From: Alistipes sp. UBA934 | GTDB taxonomy: Bacteria > Bacteroidota > Bacteroidia > Bacteroidales > Rikenellaceae | Direction: 5' to 3' | Assembly: GCA_002293535.1 (NCBI GenBank) | Contig: DBDK01000010.1 | Coordinates: forward strand, 1-64,000 | DNA: 64,000 nucleotides | Shown: positions 27,698 through 36,620 of the stretch, piece by piece | Layout of the letters: the number at the start of each line of letters is the position of its first letter | Position numbering within the stretch: position 1 is the first letter of the stretch | Position numbers and translations under genes: made by a program | The notes under the pieces: model-generated | The model's input: the letters and a program-made list of their open reading frames with translations, nothing else | Told to the model about the DNA's origin: nothing | Databases searched by the model: none

Positions 27698-28969
27698 ATG
27701 CTTACATTAAAACAGATAAGAGGTGATCGTGCGTATGTGGTCGAGCGACTGGCGGTAAAGGGATTCGATGCCGCGCCGGTGATCGACCGAATTGAGGCGC
27801 TGGATGATCGCCGAAAGGCAATTCAAACTGAGTTGGACGGGCTGTTGGGCCAGCAAAATGCTGCTGCAAAGCAAATTGGCGCACTGATGAGCCAAGGCAA
27901 AAAGGACGAGGCGGAGGCAGCAAAAACCCAGGTTGCGGCATTGAAAGAGCGCTCGAAGAGTCTCGAAGAGGAGCTGAAAAGCGTGGCTGCGGAGCTCGAT
28001 GCGGCGATCGTGGTGCTGCCTAACCTGCCTGCCGAAATTGTGCCGAAGGGGCGCACGGCGGAAGATAACGTGGTGGTTAAGATTCGTGAGGATTATCCCA
28101 CGCCGATGCAGGGCGCGTTGCCGCACTGGGAACTGGCTGCAAAGTACGGTATTATCGACTTCGAACTGGGCGTGAAGCTCACCGGGGCCGGTTTTCCGGT
28201 TTATAAAGGTGCCGGGGCTGCATTGCAAAGAGCTCTCATTGCGTTTTTCATCGAGCGCAATGTGACGGCAGGTTACACTGAGATCCAACCGCCGGTTTTG
28301 GTGAACGAAGCGTCTGGTTTTGGGACGGGACAACTGCCTGATAAAGAGGGACAAATGTACCACGCTACGGCGGATAATCTCTATCTTGTGCCGACGGCAG
28401 AGGTGCCCCTGACCAATATTTATCGCGACGTGATCCTCGACGAGCGCGATTTCCCGGTCGCCATAACTGCCTATACGCCCTGTTTTCGCAGAGAGGCAGG
28501 AAGTTACGGTAAGGATGTTCGTGGTCTGAATCGCCTGCATCAGTTCGACAAGGTGGAGATAGTGCGACTCGAAAAACCCGAAAATTCTTATGCCGCACTC
28601 GACAAAATGGTTGCGCACGTCGAGAGTTTGGTTGCCGAACTGGGGCTGCCGTACAGGATATTGCGGCTTTGCGGCGGCGATATGAGTTTCACGTCGGCCC
28701 TAACGTACGATTTCGAGGTCTTTTCGGCGGCCCAGGAGCGTTGGTTGGAGGTGTCGAGCGTATCGAATTTCGAGTCGTTCCAATCCAATCGCCTGCACCT
28801 GCGCTACAAAGGTGCCGATGGGAAAATGCAGCTTGCGCACACCCTGAACGGCAGTTCGCTGGCCCTGCCTCGAATCGTTGCCGCGTTGCTGGAGAACTAC
28901 CAAACTTCTGAGGGCATTGTGATTCCCGAAGCCCTGCGACCGTATACGAGGTTTGATATTATAAAATAA
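27698..28969 (+). CDS. serS: Seryl-tRNA synthetase
   Basis: Charges tRNA-Ser and the selenocysteine tRNA if present. The N-terminal long coiled coil that grips the tRNA arm (about residues 30-100) is visible as a charged helical stretch. The class II core follows with motif 2 (FRREAGSYGKDVRGLNRLHQFDKVE) and motif 3 (NGSSLALPRIVAALLENYQ). At 423 aa it is of normal length. Confidence 0.97.
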   Translation: MLTLKQIRGDRAYVVERLAVKGFDAAPVIDRIEALDDRRKAIQTELDGLLGQQNAAAKQIGALMSQGKKDEAEAAKTQVAALKERSKSLEEELKSVAAELDAAIVVLPNLPAEIVPKGRTAEDNVVVKIREDYPTPMQGALPHWELAAKYGIIDFELGVKLTGAGFPVYKGAGAALQRALIAFFIERNVTAGYTEIQPPVLVNEASGFGTGQLPDKEGQMYHATADNLYLVPTAEVPLTNIYRDVILDERDFPVAITAYTPCFRREAGSYGKDVRGLNRLHQFDKVEIVRLEKPENSYAALDKMVAHVESLVAELGLPYRILRLCGGDMSFTSALTYDFEVFSAAQERWLEVSSVSNFESFQSNRLHLRYKGADGKMQLAHTLNGSSLALPRIVAALLENYQTSEGIVIPEALRPYTRFDIIK

Positions 28970-28982
28970 ATATCTATCTTTG
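28952..28982 (+). promoter_or_regulatory. Promoter of the ferredoxin gene, inside the serS 3' end
   Basis: TTTG (28952-28955), exactly 19 bp, then TATCTTTG (28975-28982): a complete Bacteroidetes-type promoter. It starts within the last codons of serS and lies 28 nt before the ferredoxin ATG, so the ferredoxin can be expressed independently of serS. Confidence 0.7.
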
Positions 28983-29010
28983 TTCGTAATTTTAACCAAT
29001 AACCAAGAAA

Positions 29011-29181
29011 ATGGCATACAAAATCAACCCCGATCTGTGTACCGCGTGCGGAACCTGCATCGACGAATGTCCCGTTGAAGCGATCTCGGCGGGCGATGTT
29101 TATGTTATCGACGCCTCGGCTTGCATCGACTGCGGCGCTTGTGCCGGTGTTTGTCCCGCCGAAGCGATCGCAGCTGAATAG
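29011..29181 (+). CDS. 2[4Fe-4S] ferredoxin (56 aa)
   Basis: A minimal bacterial-type ferredoxin starting MAYKINPDLC. It has two cysteine clusters, CTACGTCIDECP and CIDCGACAGVCP, each binding one [4Fe-4S] centre; the two halves are clear internal duplicates. It is a low-potential electron carrier, probably serving pyruvate:ferredoxin oxidoreductase-type reactions and possibly reducing radical SAM enzymes such as the MqnC encoded 41 bp downstream (inference). It has its own strong promoter. Confidence 0.95.
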   Translation: MAYKINPDLCTACGTCIDECPVEAISAGDVYVIDASACIDCGACAGVCPAEAIAAE

Positions 29182-29194
29182 CCGGAACGCCGGC
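29181..29194 (+). repeat. Copy 4 of a dispersed mini-hairpin repeat
   Basis: GCCGG-AACG-CCGGC, perfect stem. Its first base is the G of the ferredoxin TAG stop, and GGCGG follows. Confidence 0.5.
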
Positions 29195-29222
29195 GGCGGT
29201 TTCGAGCTACGCAAAAACAGAT

Positions 29223-30380
29223 GTGAACGGGACTTTAGACAAGGCGCTCAAGCGTGAGTCGCTGACCGAGCAGGAGGCACTCTTTCTTTGGGAAAGGGTG
29301 CCTCTTTGTGATTTGGCTGCTGCTGCGGACGAGATGAGGCGTGAGGTTGCTTTGGAGGCTGCTGCTCTTGGTTTTGCCGGCGGTCCGGATGTGGTGACCT
29401 GGCAGATAGATCGCAATGTGAATATTACAAATGTTTGTGTATCAGGATGCAAGTTCTGTAATTTTCATTGTCGTCCCGGTGCGAGCCGCACGGGCGTAGC
29501 AAACGAGCGAGCTATAAAGGCATACGTTCTTGAAATCGACGACTATATTCCCCGTATCGAGGAGACCTTAGCACTCGGTGGCGACCAGTTGTTGCTTCAG
29601 GGGGGGCTTCATCCACGGCTTGGGATAGAGTTTTATGAGGAACTGTTTTTGGCGTTGAAGCAGCGTTTTCCAACATTGAAGCTTCACGCGCTTGGGGCAC
29701 CGGAAGTCGCTCATATTGCGCGAATTAGCAGTCTCGGCGTGCGTGAGACCCTGGAAAGACTTGTGGCTGCGGGGCTCGATTCGTTGCCGGGGGCGGGGGC
29801 GGAAATACTTGTGGATGAGGTTCGTCGCGCGATTTCACCGGCCAAACCTTCTGTGGATCAATGGCTTGACGTGATGCGTGAAGCCCATCGGATGAACCTT
29901 CCAACTTCGGCCACAATGATGTATGGTCACATTGAGTCGCCGCTCCATATCGTACAGCATCTCATTAAGTTACGTGATTTGCAGGCTGAAAAACCCGCAG
30001 GAGCTCACGGTTTCGTGGCATTCATTCCGTGGATTTTTCGTAGTGAGGGAACGGTGCTGGAGCGCGAAGGAGTTGCGCCGGATTATGTGCCGATCGTAAG
30101 CAGGTTTTCTTCGCTCGAATATTTACGTGTGATTGCGCTTAGTCGGCTTATACTCAATAATATACGCAACATTCAGGCGTCGTGGCTTACCGTGGGAGTC
30201 GAGACTGCCCAAATGGCCCTTCGCAGTGGTGCTAACGATATGGGTTCCATTATGATAGAGGAGAATGTGGTCTCTTCTGCCGGCGCCAATAATAGTTTCG
30301 ACGCTGCGGGAATTCAGGCTGCTATTCGTGGAGCAGGATTCAGGCCCGTTTTGCGCGACCAACTCTACCGTCCGCGCTGA
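29223..30380 (+). CDS. mqnC: Cyclic dehypoxanthinyl futalosine synthase (radical SAM)
   Basis: Radical SAM enzyme of the futalosine menaquinone pathway that cyclises dehypoxanthine futalosine. The CX3CX2C cluster motif is CVSGCKFC near residue 78. LPGAGAEILVDEVRRAISPAK, TSATMMYGHIE and ASWLTVGVETAQMALRSGANDMGSIMIEENVVS favour MqnC over the related MqnE and CofH. The start is taken as GTG (no ATG fits); it lies 41 bp after the ferredoxin. The presence of a UbiD-like decarboxylase elsewhere in the window fits this pathway. Confidence 0.85.
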   Translation: MNGTLDKALKRESLTEQEALFLWERVPLCDLAAAADEMRREVALEAAALGFAGGPDVVTWQIDRNVNITNVCVSGCKFCNFHCRPGASRTGVANERAIKAYVLEIDDYIPRIEETLALGGDQLLLQGGLHPRLGIEFYEELFLALKQRFPTLKLHALGAPEVAHIARISSLGVRETLERLVAAGLDSLPGAGAEILVDEVRRAISPAKPSVDQWLDVMREAHRMNLPTSATMMYGHIESPLHIVQHLIKLRDLQAEKPAGAHGFVAFIPWIFRSEGTVLEREGVAPDYVPIVSRFSSLEYLRVIALSRLILNNIRNIQASWLTVGVETAQMALRSGANDMGSIMIEENVVSSAGANNSFDAAGIQAAIRGAGFRPVLRDQLYRPR

Positions 30381-30407
30381 AAGCGTGCGCCGATACTGCC
30401 TACCCGG

Positions 30408-32183
30408 TCAATACCGATAGTGTTCAGGCTTGTAAGGTCCTGATTTAGAGATTCCTATGTATGCTGCTTGTTCGTCGGTGAGTTCAGTGAGACCAATTCC
30501 CAGCGAATCCAAATGCAGGCGTGCAACCTCTTCGTCAAGCTCTTTGGGCAGGCGATAAACATCCACAGGCAGCTCTTCTCGCCACAATTTCATCTGCGCA
30601 AGTGTTTGATTAGTAAACGAATTGCTCATCACGAACGACGGGTGGCCCGTCGCGCACCCAAGATTCACCAATCGACCCTCGGCCAAAATAAAGATGGAGT
30701 GACCTGGGGTTCCGTCGGCAGCGCCTTCGAATGTATAACGATCGACTTGTGGCTTGATATTCAGCTTCTTAACATCCGTCGCAGCTTCCAGTTTGTCCAT
30801 CTGAATCTCGTTATCGAAGTGGCCTATGTTACATACGATGGCCTGATCGCGCATCCGACGCATATGTTCGAGTGTGATTATATCGCGATTTCCGGTGGTG
30901 GTGACGTAGATGTTCCCTTCCCTTAGAGTGTCTTCAAGTCGCTTAACCTCAAAGCCTTCCATCGCCGCTTGCAGAGCGCAGATGGGGTCGATTTCGGTTA
31001 CGATTACCCGCGCACCGTAGGCTTTCATCGAGCGAGCGCAGCCCTTTCCGACGTCACCATAGCCGCATACGACAACCACCTTGCCGGCGATCATAACATC
31101 TGTGGCGCGCTTGATCCCGTCGGCCAACGATTCGCGGCAACCGTACAAATTATCGAACTTACTCTTTGTGACAGAGTCGTTTACGTTGATCGCAGGCACC
31201 AGCAATTCGCCGCACTCTTTCATCTGATAGAGTCGGTGGACGCCCGTTGTAGTCTCCTCCGACACACCTTTTAGTTCGGCGACCGTGTTGTGCCATTTTT
31301 GTGGCTCATCTTTCAGAAACCCACGCAGTGTGTCGAGAATTACTTTGTGTTCGTGATTTTCAGACTCGACATCGAGTGTCGAAGAGTCGTTCTCTGCAGC
31401 GAAACCTTTGTGTATCAACAAAGTAGCATCGCCGCCGTCGTCCACTATAAGGTTGGGCCCCTTGCCCCCCGGAAACGACAATGCGCGTGCCGTACACCAC
31501 CAATAATCCTCCAGCGATTCACCTTTCCACGCAAAAACAGGCACTCCGGCGGCGGCAACTGCAGCAGCGGCGTGATCTTGGGTCGAAAAAATATTGCAAC
31601 TGCACCAGCGAACCTCGGCGCCCAGCTCACGCAGCGTTTCGATCAGCACTGCGGTCTGGATGGTCATATGCAGCGAACCCATCACGCGGGCACCTTTCAG
31701 GGGTTTGTCTGCGCCATATTTTGCCCTAAGTGCCATCAGACCAGGCATTTCGTATTGTGCGATCTCAATCTCTTTGCGACCCCACTCGGCCAAGCTTATA
31801 TCTGCAACTTTATAGTCCATAATCATTGATTTATCTTTTTCAATTTGCTGTCGTAACTCTTCGGGCGAAGCGAATTTTCGTTCAGGACGAATGAATCCAA
31901 CGATCTCTGCTCCAATCTCTTGACCATACAAATCATCGTCGAAATCGAGCAAATGCAGCTCCAAAACCCGTGCACCGTTATCGGAAAAAGTTGGTTTTGT
32001 GCCAATGTTCGCCAGCGCGTCATAGTGGTGGCCGTGTATTGTGACCCGTGCTGCGTAAACACCATCGCGCAGGGAAAGTTGGTTAGCACTGAGAGCGATA
32101 TTTGCGGTCGGAAAACCAAGCTTGCGACCGATGCCTTCGCCGTGAACGACTCGTCCACGAATTTTTGTGACGCCCTCTCTCAT
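30408..32183 (-). CDS. ahcY: Riboflavin kinase domain fused in frame to S-adenosylhomocysteinase
   Basis: From the ATG at 32183 (overlapping the psd stop by 4 bp) the frame first encodes a riboflavin kinase module of about 120 residues. It keeps GRKLGFPTANI, LRDGVYAARV, NIGTKPTF and the acidic block LELHLLDF. It normally forms the C-terminal half of bifunctional RibF, but the FAD synthetase half is absent. Without a stop the frame continues into a complete S-adenosylhomocysteinase (from MIMDYKVADIS, about 470 residues). That part has the NAD site VVCGYGDVGKGCA, the substrate region and the C-terminus KSGPYKPEHYRY; it recycles SAH to homocysteine and adenosine. The ATGs at 31826 and 31820 could start AhcY separately. 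Either a true fusion or two in-frame cistrons. Last gene of the rarA operon. Confidence 0.85.
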   Translation of the reverse strand: MREGVTKIRGRVVHGEGIGRKLGFPTANIALSANQLSLRDGVYAARVTIHGHHYDALANIGTKPTFSDNGARVLELHLLDFDDDLYGQEIGAEIVGFIRPERKFASPEELRQQIEKDKSMIMDYKVADISLAEWGRKEIEIAQYEMPGLMALRAKYGADKPLKGARVMGSLHMTIQTAVLIETLRELGAEVRWCSCNIFSTQDHAAAAVAAAGVPVFAWKGESLEDYWWCTARALSFPGGKGPNLIVDDGGDATLLIHKGFAAENDSSTLDVESENHEHKVILDTLRGFLKDEPQKWHNTVAELKGVSEETTTGVHRLYQMKECGELLVPAINVNDSVTKSKFDNLYGCRESLADGIKRATDVMIAGKVVVVCGYGDVGKGCARSMKAYGARVIVTEIDPICALQAAMEGFEVKRLEDTLREGNIYVTTTGNRDIITLEHMRRMRDQAIVCNIGHFDNEIQMDKLEAATDVKKLNIKPQVDRYTFEGAADGTPGHSIFILAEGRLVNLGCATGHPSFVMSNSFTNQTLAQMKLWREELPVDVYRLPKELDEEVARLHLDSLGIGLTELTDEQAAYIGISKSGPYKPEHYRY

Positions 32184-32827
32184 TTTACAAATCTTGCTAT
32201 AGGGGTCAGAGATCCGCGAACACATTGACCCTCAGAGATTAACAACTCTGCATCGAGTGGCAGAAAAATATCCATCCGGCTACCGAACTTGATGAATCCA
32301 CACGGGGTATTTTGTTGAACCTCAGCGCCAAGACGGGCGTAAGAGACGATGCGCCGCGCGATGATACCGGCAATTTGGCGAAAGACGATAACACCGCGCG
32401 GTGAACTCACGGCAATGGTGGTGTGCTCATTCTTTTCGGAAGCCTTGGGGTGCCACGCGACGTGGTAATGGCCGTTATGATGCTTGAAGTGGGTTACGGT
32501 GCCGCCGACCGGGAACCAATTCTGGTGGATGTTAGTAATCGACATAAAGATGGAAATTTGCACCCGTCGCTCACCGGTTACTTCGGTCTCGACGGTTTCC
32601 TTAACGATCACGACCTTTCCATCACACGGCGCAAAAATCGCCTGCTGATCTTCCAGAAGCGGTCGCTGGGGAACGCGAAAAAACCACACAATTCCCGCCC
32701 CGGTGACCAAAGCAGCCAGCTCGAAAACGAGAATCCAGCCAGTGAGCAATATCAATCCCGACGCCAGTAACGCACACACAATCAACGCGACAGGAATCAC
32801 CCGACGGCCCTCTTTACTTATCCTCAT
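32180..32827 (-). CDS. psd: Phosphatidylserine decarboxylase (short type)
   Basis: Membrane-associated, pyruvoyl-dependent enzyme making phosphatidylethanolamine. At 215 residues it belongs to the short Psd family. Two N-terminal membrane segments (about 12-50) precede the catalytic region with ISIFMSITNIHQNWFPV and the self-cleavage site in FIKFGSRMDIFLP (Gly-Ser). It overlaps cdsA and the riboflavin kinase start by 4 bp each. Together with cdsA it supplies consecutive steps of phospholipid synthesis. Confidence 0.94.
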   Translation of the reverse strand: MRISKEGRRVIPVALIVCALLASGLILLTGWILVFELAALVTGAGIVWFFRVPQRPLLEDQQAIFAPCDGKVVIVKETVETEVTGERRVQISIFMSITNIHQNWFPVGGTVTHFKHHNGHYHVAWHPKASEKNEHTTIAVSSPRGVIVFRQIAGIIARRIVSYARLGAEVQQNTPCGFIKFGSRMDIFLPLDAELLISEGQCVRGSLTPIARFVK

Positions 32828-33462
32828 CTCAAAAACAAAATCATAAACACGCTCGCCACCGGTGCTGCCAGAAGCATTGCGTCGAATCGGTCGAGCAACC
32901 CCCCGTGGCCAGGCAGCAACATTCCCGAATCCTTAACTCCTGCCCGGCGCTTGAAATAGCTCTCAACGAGGTCACCCGCCACGGCAGCCAGTGCCATCAT
33001 CAGACCGAATGCCGCCCAGAGCCAAAGGCTCATAGTCGGGAGAGGAGAGCTCTCGAAAAGTTTTCCGAGTCCTATGGCCATTGCGACAGCACCTGTAATG
33101 CCTCCTGCGAAACCTTCCCAGGTCTTGTGGGGCGAAAGATTGGGGCTCATTTTATGGCGACCGAGTGTGACTCCGACGAGATAGGCAAAAATGTCGTTCG
33201 TCCAAACGACAAGGATGAAAACCACGGCGAACGGACGTTCAAAAAACGCCATAATTACCAGTGCTGTAACAATATAGAGTATACCAATCAGGCGCGCGTT
33301 GCCGCTCGTAAGCTTCCAGAATTCCCACGCACACCCAACTGCGATCAACGCCAACAGCGTGAAGTAGCTCGCTTGGCACCACAGCATTGTCGCCAACACC
33401 ACAATCACGAAAACGATTCCGGTTGCGGCCCTTACCCAAAAATTATGCGTCGTTTCGCTCAT
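32824..33462 (-). CDS. cdsA: Phosphatidate cytidylyltransferase (short form)
   Basis: Integral membrane enzyme that makes CDP-diacylglycerol from phosphatidate and CTP. The C-terminal signature is complete (YFKRRAGVKDSGMLLPGHGG then LLDRFD), with the Asp residues that bind the metals. At 212 aa it is shorter than the usual 270-285, with fewer N-terminal membrane helices. It overlaps ftsH by 20 bp and psd by 4 bp. Confidence 0.94.
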   Translation of the reverse strand: MSETTHNFWVRAATGIVFVIVVLATMLWCQASYFTLLALIAVGCAWEFWKLTSGNARLIGILYIVTALVIMAFFERPFAVVFILVVWTNDIFAYLVGVTLGRHKMSPNLSPHKTWEGFAGGITGAVAMAIGLGKLFESSPLPTMSLWLWAAFGLMMALAAVAGDLVESYFKRRAGVKDSGMLLPGHGGLLDRFDAMLLAAPVASVFMILFLR

Positions 33463-35392
33463 TTTTTTTCTTCTGAGATCCGAAAATATCTTCTAAATCC
33501 TCTGCAAACACAGTTTCACGTTCAAGTAATCTTTCGGCCAATGCGGTCAGTCCTTCGCGATTCTCTTTGATGACTCGGCGCGCCATCTCCTCGGCCTCAC
33601 CCAAAAGACGCTTTGTCTCAGAGTCAATATCTTGCGCAGTTTTTTCGCTGAACGGTTTGGTGAAAGACACATCGGCTGCCCCCGAATCGTAATAGCTCAT
33701 ATTGCCGATCTTTTCGCTCATACCGAAGTAGGTGACCATCGCGTAAGCCATCTTTGTGGCGCGCTCAAGGTCGTTCAAAGCGCCGGTTTCACTGGTGCCG
33801 AAGAATACCTCCTCCGCCACGCGACCACCCAGTAGCGATGAGATTTTGTCCATAAACTGTTCGCGTGTGGTGTTGTGGCGCTCGTCGGGCAGGTACCACG
33901 ATGCCCCAAGAGCTCGTCCGCGCGGAATGATCGTCACCTTGATGAGCGGGTCGGCGTGTTTGAGGAACCAGCTCACCGTTGCGTGGCCGGCCTCGTGGAA
34001 CGCCGTTAGGCGCCGCTCCTCGTCGCTCATCACAAGACTACGGCGTTCCAGCCCGCCTACTATCCGGTCGATGGCGGCCATAAAATCTTCCTTATCCACA
34101 GCGGATTTGCCACCGCGGGCTGCTATGAGAGCTGCTTCGTTGCACACATTGGCGATGTCGGCACCGGAAAAACCGGGGGTCTGGCGCGCCAGAAATTCGC
34201 GGTCGAGCCCCTCCACCAATTTGAGGTCTTTGAGGTGGACGTTGAAGATCTGTTCACGCTCCTTGAGTTCCGGCAGACCGATCTCGATTTGGCGGTCGAA
34301 ACGGCCGGGACGCATAAGGGCCTTATCCAAAATGTCGGCACGGTTGGTTGCGGCAAGTAGGATCACACCGGCGTTCGTACCAAAGCCATCCATCTCGGTA
34401 AGCAGCTGATTGAGAGTATTTTCGCGTTCATCATTACTGCTCATACCTCCCTGACGACCGCGCGCGCGACCAATAGCGTCGATCTCGTCTATAAAGAGGA
34501 TACAGGGCGCCTTTTCCTTGGCCTGACGGAACAGGTCGCGTACGCGCGATGCTCCCACGCCTACGAACATCTCCACGAAATCCGAGCCGCTGATCGACAG
34601 GAACGGTACCTCGGCTTCACCTGCTACAGCCTTGGCCAACAGTGTTTTACCCGTACCAGGAGGGCCGACAAGCAGCGCTCCCTTAGGAATCTTGCCACCC
34701 AGTTCCTTATATTTGTCGGGCTTCTTGAGGAAATCCACGATCTCCATAATCTCGACCTTCGCTTCGGCCAGCCCCGCCACATCCTTGAACGTGACTTTGG
34801 TTTGCTTCTCTTTGTCGAAGACCTGAGCCTTGGCTCTTCCCACACCCATCATCGGTCCACCCATACCGCCACCCATCGCTCCGGACATTCCACGCATCAT
34901 AAATATCCAAAATCCTATGAGCACCAACCACGGTAAGAAGTTCAGCAGAATGCTGCCCAGCCCGTTCTTCTCGTTCCGATAGTCGAGCGGGGTATCGAGC
35001 CCATATTCAGCGTTGGCTTCGGCAATATCTCCGGCGAACAGATCTACCGACCCGATGGTGAAGCGGAATTGCGCCCCCTGGCCCGCTGCGGGAATTTTCT
35101 TGTATCGTTCCTGCTTTTGGTACTCCTCGGTGGCATCGTTGGTGAGGAAAACCTCTGCCGTTTCGCGATTTACCACCACGATCTTTGTCACCTTGCCCGT
35201 CGCCAACATATCTGTTTTGACGGTTTTCCAGTCGCTCTCTGCAGGATTCGTGCGATCACCGGTCAGAGTCCAGATCAGCAGGATCCCAATAATCAGCAGC
35301 CAGCCCCACATAAAGGGGTTGTTCTGGCGTGGCGCTCCAGGTTGTTTTGGCGCCCTGGGTTGTTTGATCGTATTGTTATTGTTCACTTGCAT
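33443..35392 (-). CDS. ftsH: ATP-dependent membrane zinc metalloprotease FtsH
   Basis: Membrane quality-control protease. Two membrane segments (about residues 28-44 and 148-167) flank a periplasmic domain. The AAA+ module has Walker A GPPGTGKT (243-250) and Walker B ILFIDEIDAIG (about 298-308). The zinc protease motif is HEAGH (466-470). The Gly/Met-rich stretch after the second helix (about 168-185) is typical of Bacteroidetes FtsH. The start overlaps the rsfS end by 17 bp. Confidence 0.97.
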   Translation of the reverse strand: MQVNNNNTIKQPRAPKQPGAPRQNNPFMWGWLLIIGILLIWTLTGDRTNPAESDWKTVKTDMLATGKVTKIVVVNRETAEVFLTNDATEEYQKQERYKKIPAAGQGAQFRFTIGSVDLFAGDIAEANAEYGLDTPLDYRNEKNGLGSILLNFLPWLVLIGFWIFMMRGMSGAMGGGMGGPMMGVGRAKAQVFDKEKQTKVTFKDVAGLAEAKVEIMEIVDFLKKPDKYKELGGKIPKGALLVGPPGTGKTLLAKAVAGEAEVPFLSISGSDFVEMFVGVGASRVRDLFRQAKEKAPCILFIDEIDAIGRARGRQGGMSSNDERENTLNQLLTEMDGFGTNAGVILLAATNRADILDKALMRPGRFDRQIEIGLPELKEREQIFNVHLKDLKLVEGLDREFLARQTPGFSGADIANVCNEAALIAARGGKSAVDKEDFMAAIDRIVGGLERRSLVMSDEERRLTAFHEAGHATVSWFLKHADPLIKVTIIPRGRALGASWYLPDERHNTTREQFMDKISSLLGGRVAEEVFFGTSETGALNDLERATKMAYAMVTYFGMSEKIGNMSYYDSGAADVSFTKPFSEKTAQDIDSETKRLLGEAEEMARRVIKENREGLTALAERLLERETVFAEDLEDIFGSQKKKNERNDA

Positions 35393-35729
35393 AATGTGTT
35401 ACGGGAGCATCGGCCCACAGCTCCTCAAGTTTGTAGAACGCGCGCATCTCGGTTTGGAAGATGTGCACCACAAGGTCGAAATAGTCCATCGCTATCCAAA
35501 GGGCATTGGCCGCGCCATCCACGCGCCACACTCGTTGTCCCAGTTTTTTTTCGACTTCCTCCTCGATACCCGCAGCGATAGCGCCTACCTGAGTGGTTGA
35601 GTCGGCATTACATATCACGAAATAGGAGCACAGCGCGCCCCCGGTTTTGGTCATATCGAGCGAGACGATGTTTTTGCCCTTTTTATCCTGTATTGCTTCG
35701 ACGACGGTGTCAAGTAGTTCATTCTTCAT
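35376..35729 (-). CDS. rsfS: Ribosomal silencing factor RsfS
   Basis: A 117-residue protein of the Iojap/RsfS family, which binds ribosomal protein uL14 and blocks subunit joining in starvation. Recognised by VSLDMTKTGGALCSYFVICNADSTTQVGAIA, then RVWRVDGAANALWIAMDYFDLVVHIFQTEMRAFYKLEELW, which is the family core. The rsfS-ftsH-cdsA-psd order recurs in Bacteroidales. Confidence 0.95.
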   Translation of the reverse strand: MKNELLDTVVEAIQDKKGKNIVSLDMTKTGGALCSYFVICNADSTTQVGAIAAGIEEEVEKKLGQRVWRVDGAANALWIAMDYFDLVVHIFQTEMRAFYKLEELWADAPVTHYASEQ

Positions 35730-36615
35730 TGCGCAAAGATACTAAAATTTCGTTTCTCAGAGCCGAGATTATCGAGTGCTTGACATAAGTTCGCCTCACC
35801 GCCAGGGCGATCTTTCGCGACACTGCACCCTTGGCCAGTGGCTTGATCTGTTCGCGACGCTCGGTGGGAACATACGTCGTGGCCATTTCGGGCAATATAG
35901 TAAAGCAATTGGTACAATCTACGATATGCATAAGTGTCTCCAGTGAGCCGCATTCGAAGTTGTATCGTGAGTGAGCGGAACGCTTTCCTGCACACAGTTC
36001 CAGCACCTGATCTCTCAAACAGTGGCCCTGCGAGAGCAGGATCAGATTCTTCAGGTCTATGTCCTCTATGCGAATGTTGCTACGCTCTAAAAGGTCGTTC
36101 GCAGGAGACACATAGACGTGGAAGTAGTCGTTAAACAGCTCATACTCCATAATTCCGTCGTGCGTCGAGCCGCCGGAAACGAGTGCCGCGTCGAGTGAAT
36201 CTTTCTCCAGAGCCTCACAAATGAGTTCGGTAATCATCTCGTGCACCTGCAGTTCGACTCGCGGATATTTTTTGATGAACGCAGGAACGAACCTGTGCAG
36301 CAGATATGGCGCCACGGTCGGGATTACCCCCAAGCGCAGGGTGCCGGTGATCTCTCCTTTGAGTTCATTGACCGACTCCTTGACGTAATTATATGAGCGC
36401 AATGCTTCACGTGCATTTCGGATCACTACCTCACCGACTTCGGTCGGAATGACGGGCTTTTTCGTGCGATCCAAAAGAATTACGCCGAGCTCCTCTTCCA
36501 GAGCTTTGATCTGCATCGACAACGAAGGTTGGGTGACGAAACACTGGCCTGCCGCCACTGAAAAACTGCCGCAGTTAGCCACCGCCAGCAGGTATTCGAG
36601 TTGGATTATTGTCAT
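35719..36615 (-). CDS. oxyR: LysR-type peroxide regulator OxyR
   Basis: Transcription factor for oxidative stress. The N-terminal winged helix-turn-helix (about 1-60) is of LysR type. The effector domain carries the redox pair Cys199 and Cys208 in GHCLRDQVLELC, the same numbering and spacing as E. coli OxyR, so H2O2 sensing by disulfide formation is expected. It lies 5 bp after rarA and overlaps rsfS by 11 bp, inside an operon rather than next to a divergent target, so it may respond from a shared transcript. Confidence 0.92.
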   Translation of the reverse strand: MTIIQLEYLLAVANCGSFSVAAGQCFVTQPSLSMQIKALEEELGVILLDRTKKPVIPTEVGEVVIRNAREALRSYNYVKESVNELKGEITGTLRLGVIPTVAPYLLHRFVPAFIKKYPRVELQVHEMITELICEALEKDSLDAALVSGGSTHDGIMEYELFNDYFHVYVSPANDLLERSNIRIEDIDLKNLILLSQGHCLRDQVLELCAGKRSAHSRYNFECGSLETLMHIVDCTNCFTILPEMATTYVPTERREQIKPLAKGAVSRKIALAVRRTYVKHSIISALRNEILVSLRNEE

Positions 36616-36620
36616 ATTTC

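Noticed and set aside
26849..27700. Cobalamin or SAM riboswitch for metH/metF
   Set aside because: metH starts inside the preceding gene, and the operon head has only a few nt of leader, so there is no room for an aptamer.
27707..28618. 303-codon minus-strand frame opposite serS
   Set aside because: Shadow of serS; Cys/His/Arg-rich translation typical of antisense reading.
29182..29222. Upstream extension of mqnC through the mini-hairpin (frame reads AGTPAAVSS...)
   Set aside because: The frame is open, but the family N-terminus is matched from the GTG at 29223 and the extension has no start codon.
31810..31840. Sequencing frameshift creating the RFK-AhcY fusion
   Set aside because: The two domains are in the same frame without any shift; only loss of a stop or a real fusion explains it. 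Kept as a finding.
32184..32830. SAM/SAH riboswitch before ahcY
   Set aside because: The gene start overlaps psd by 4 bp; no untranslated leader exists.
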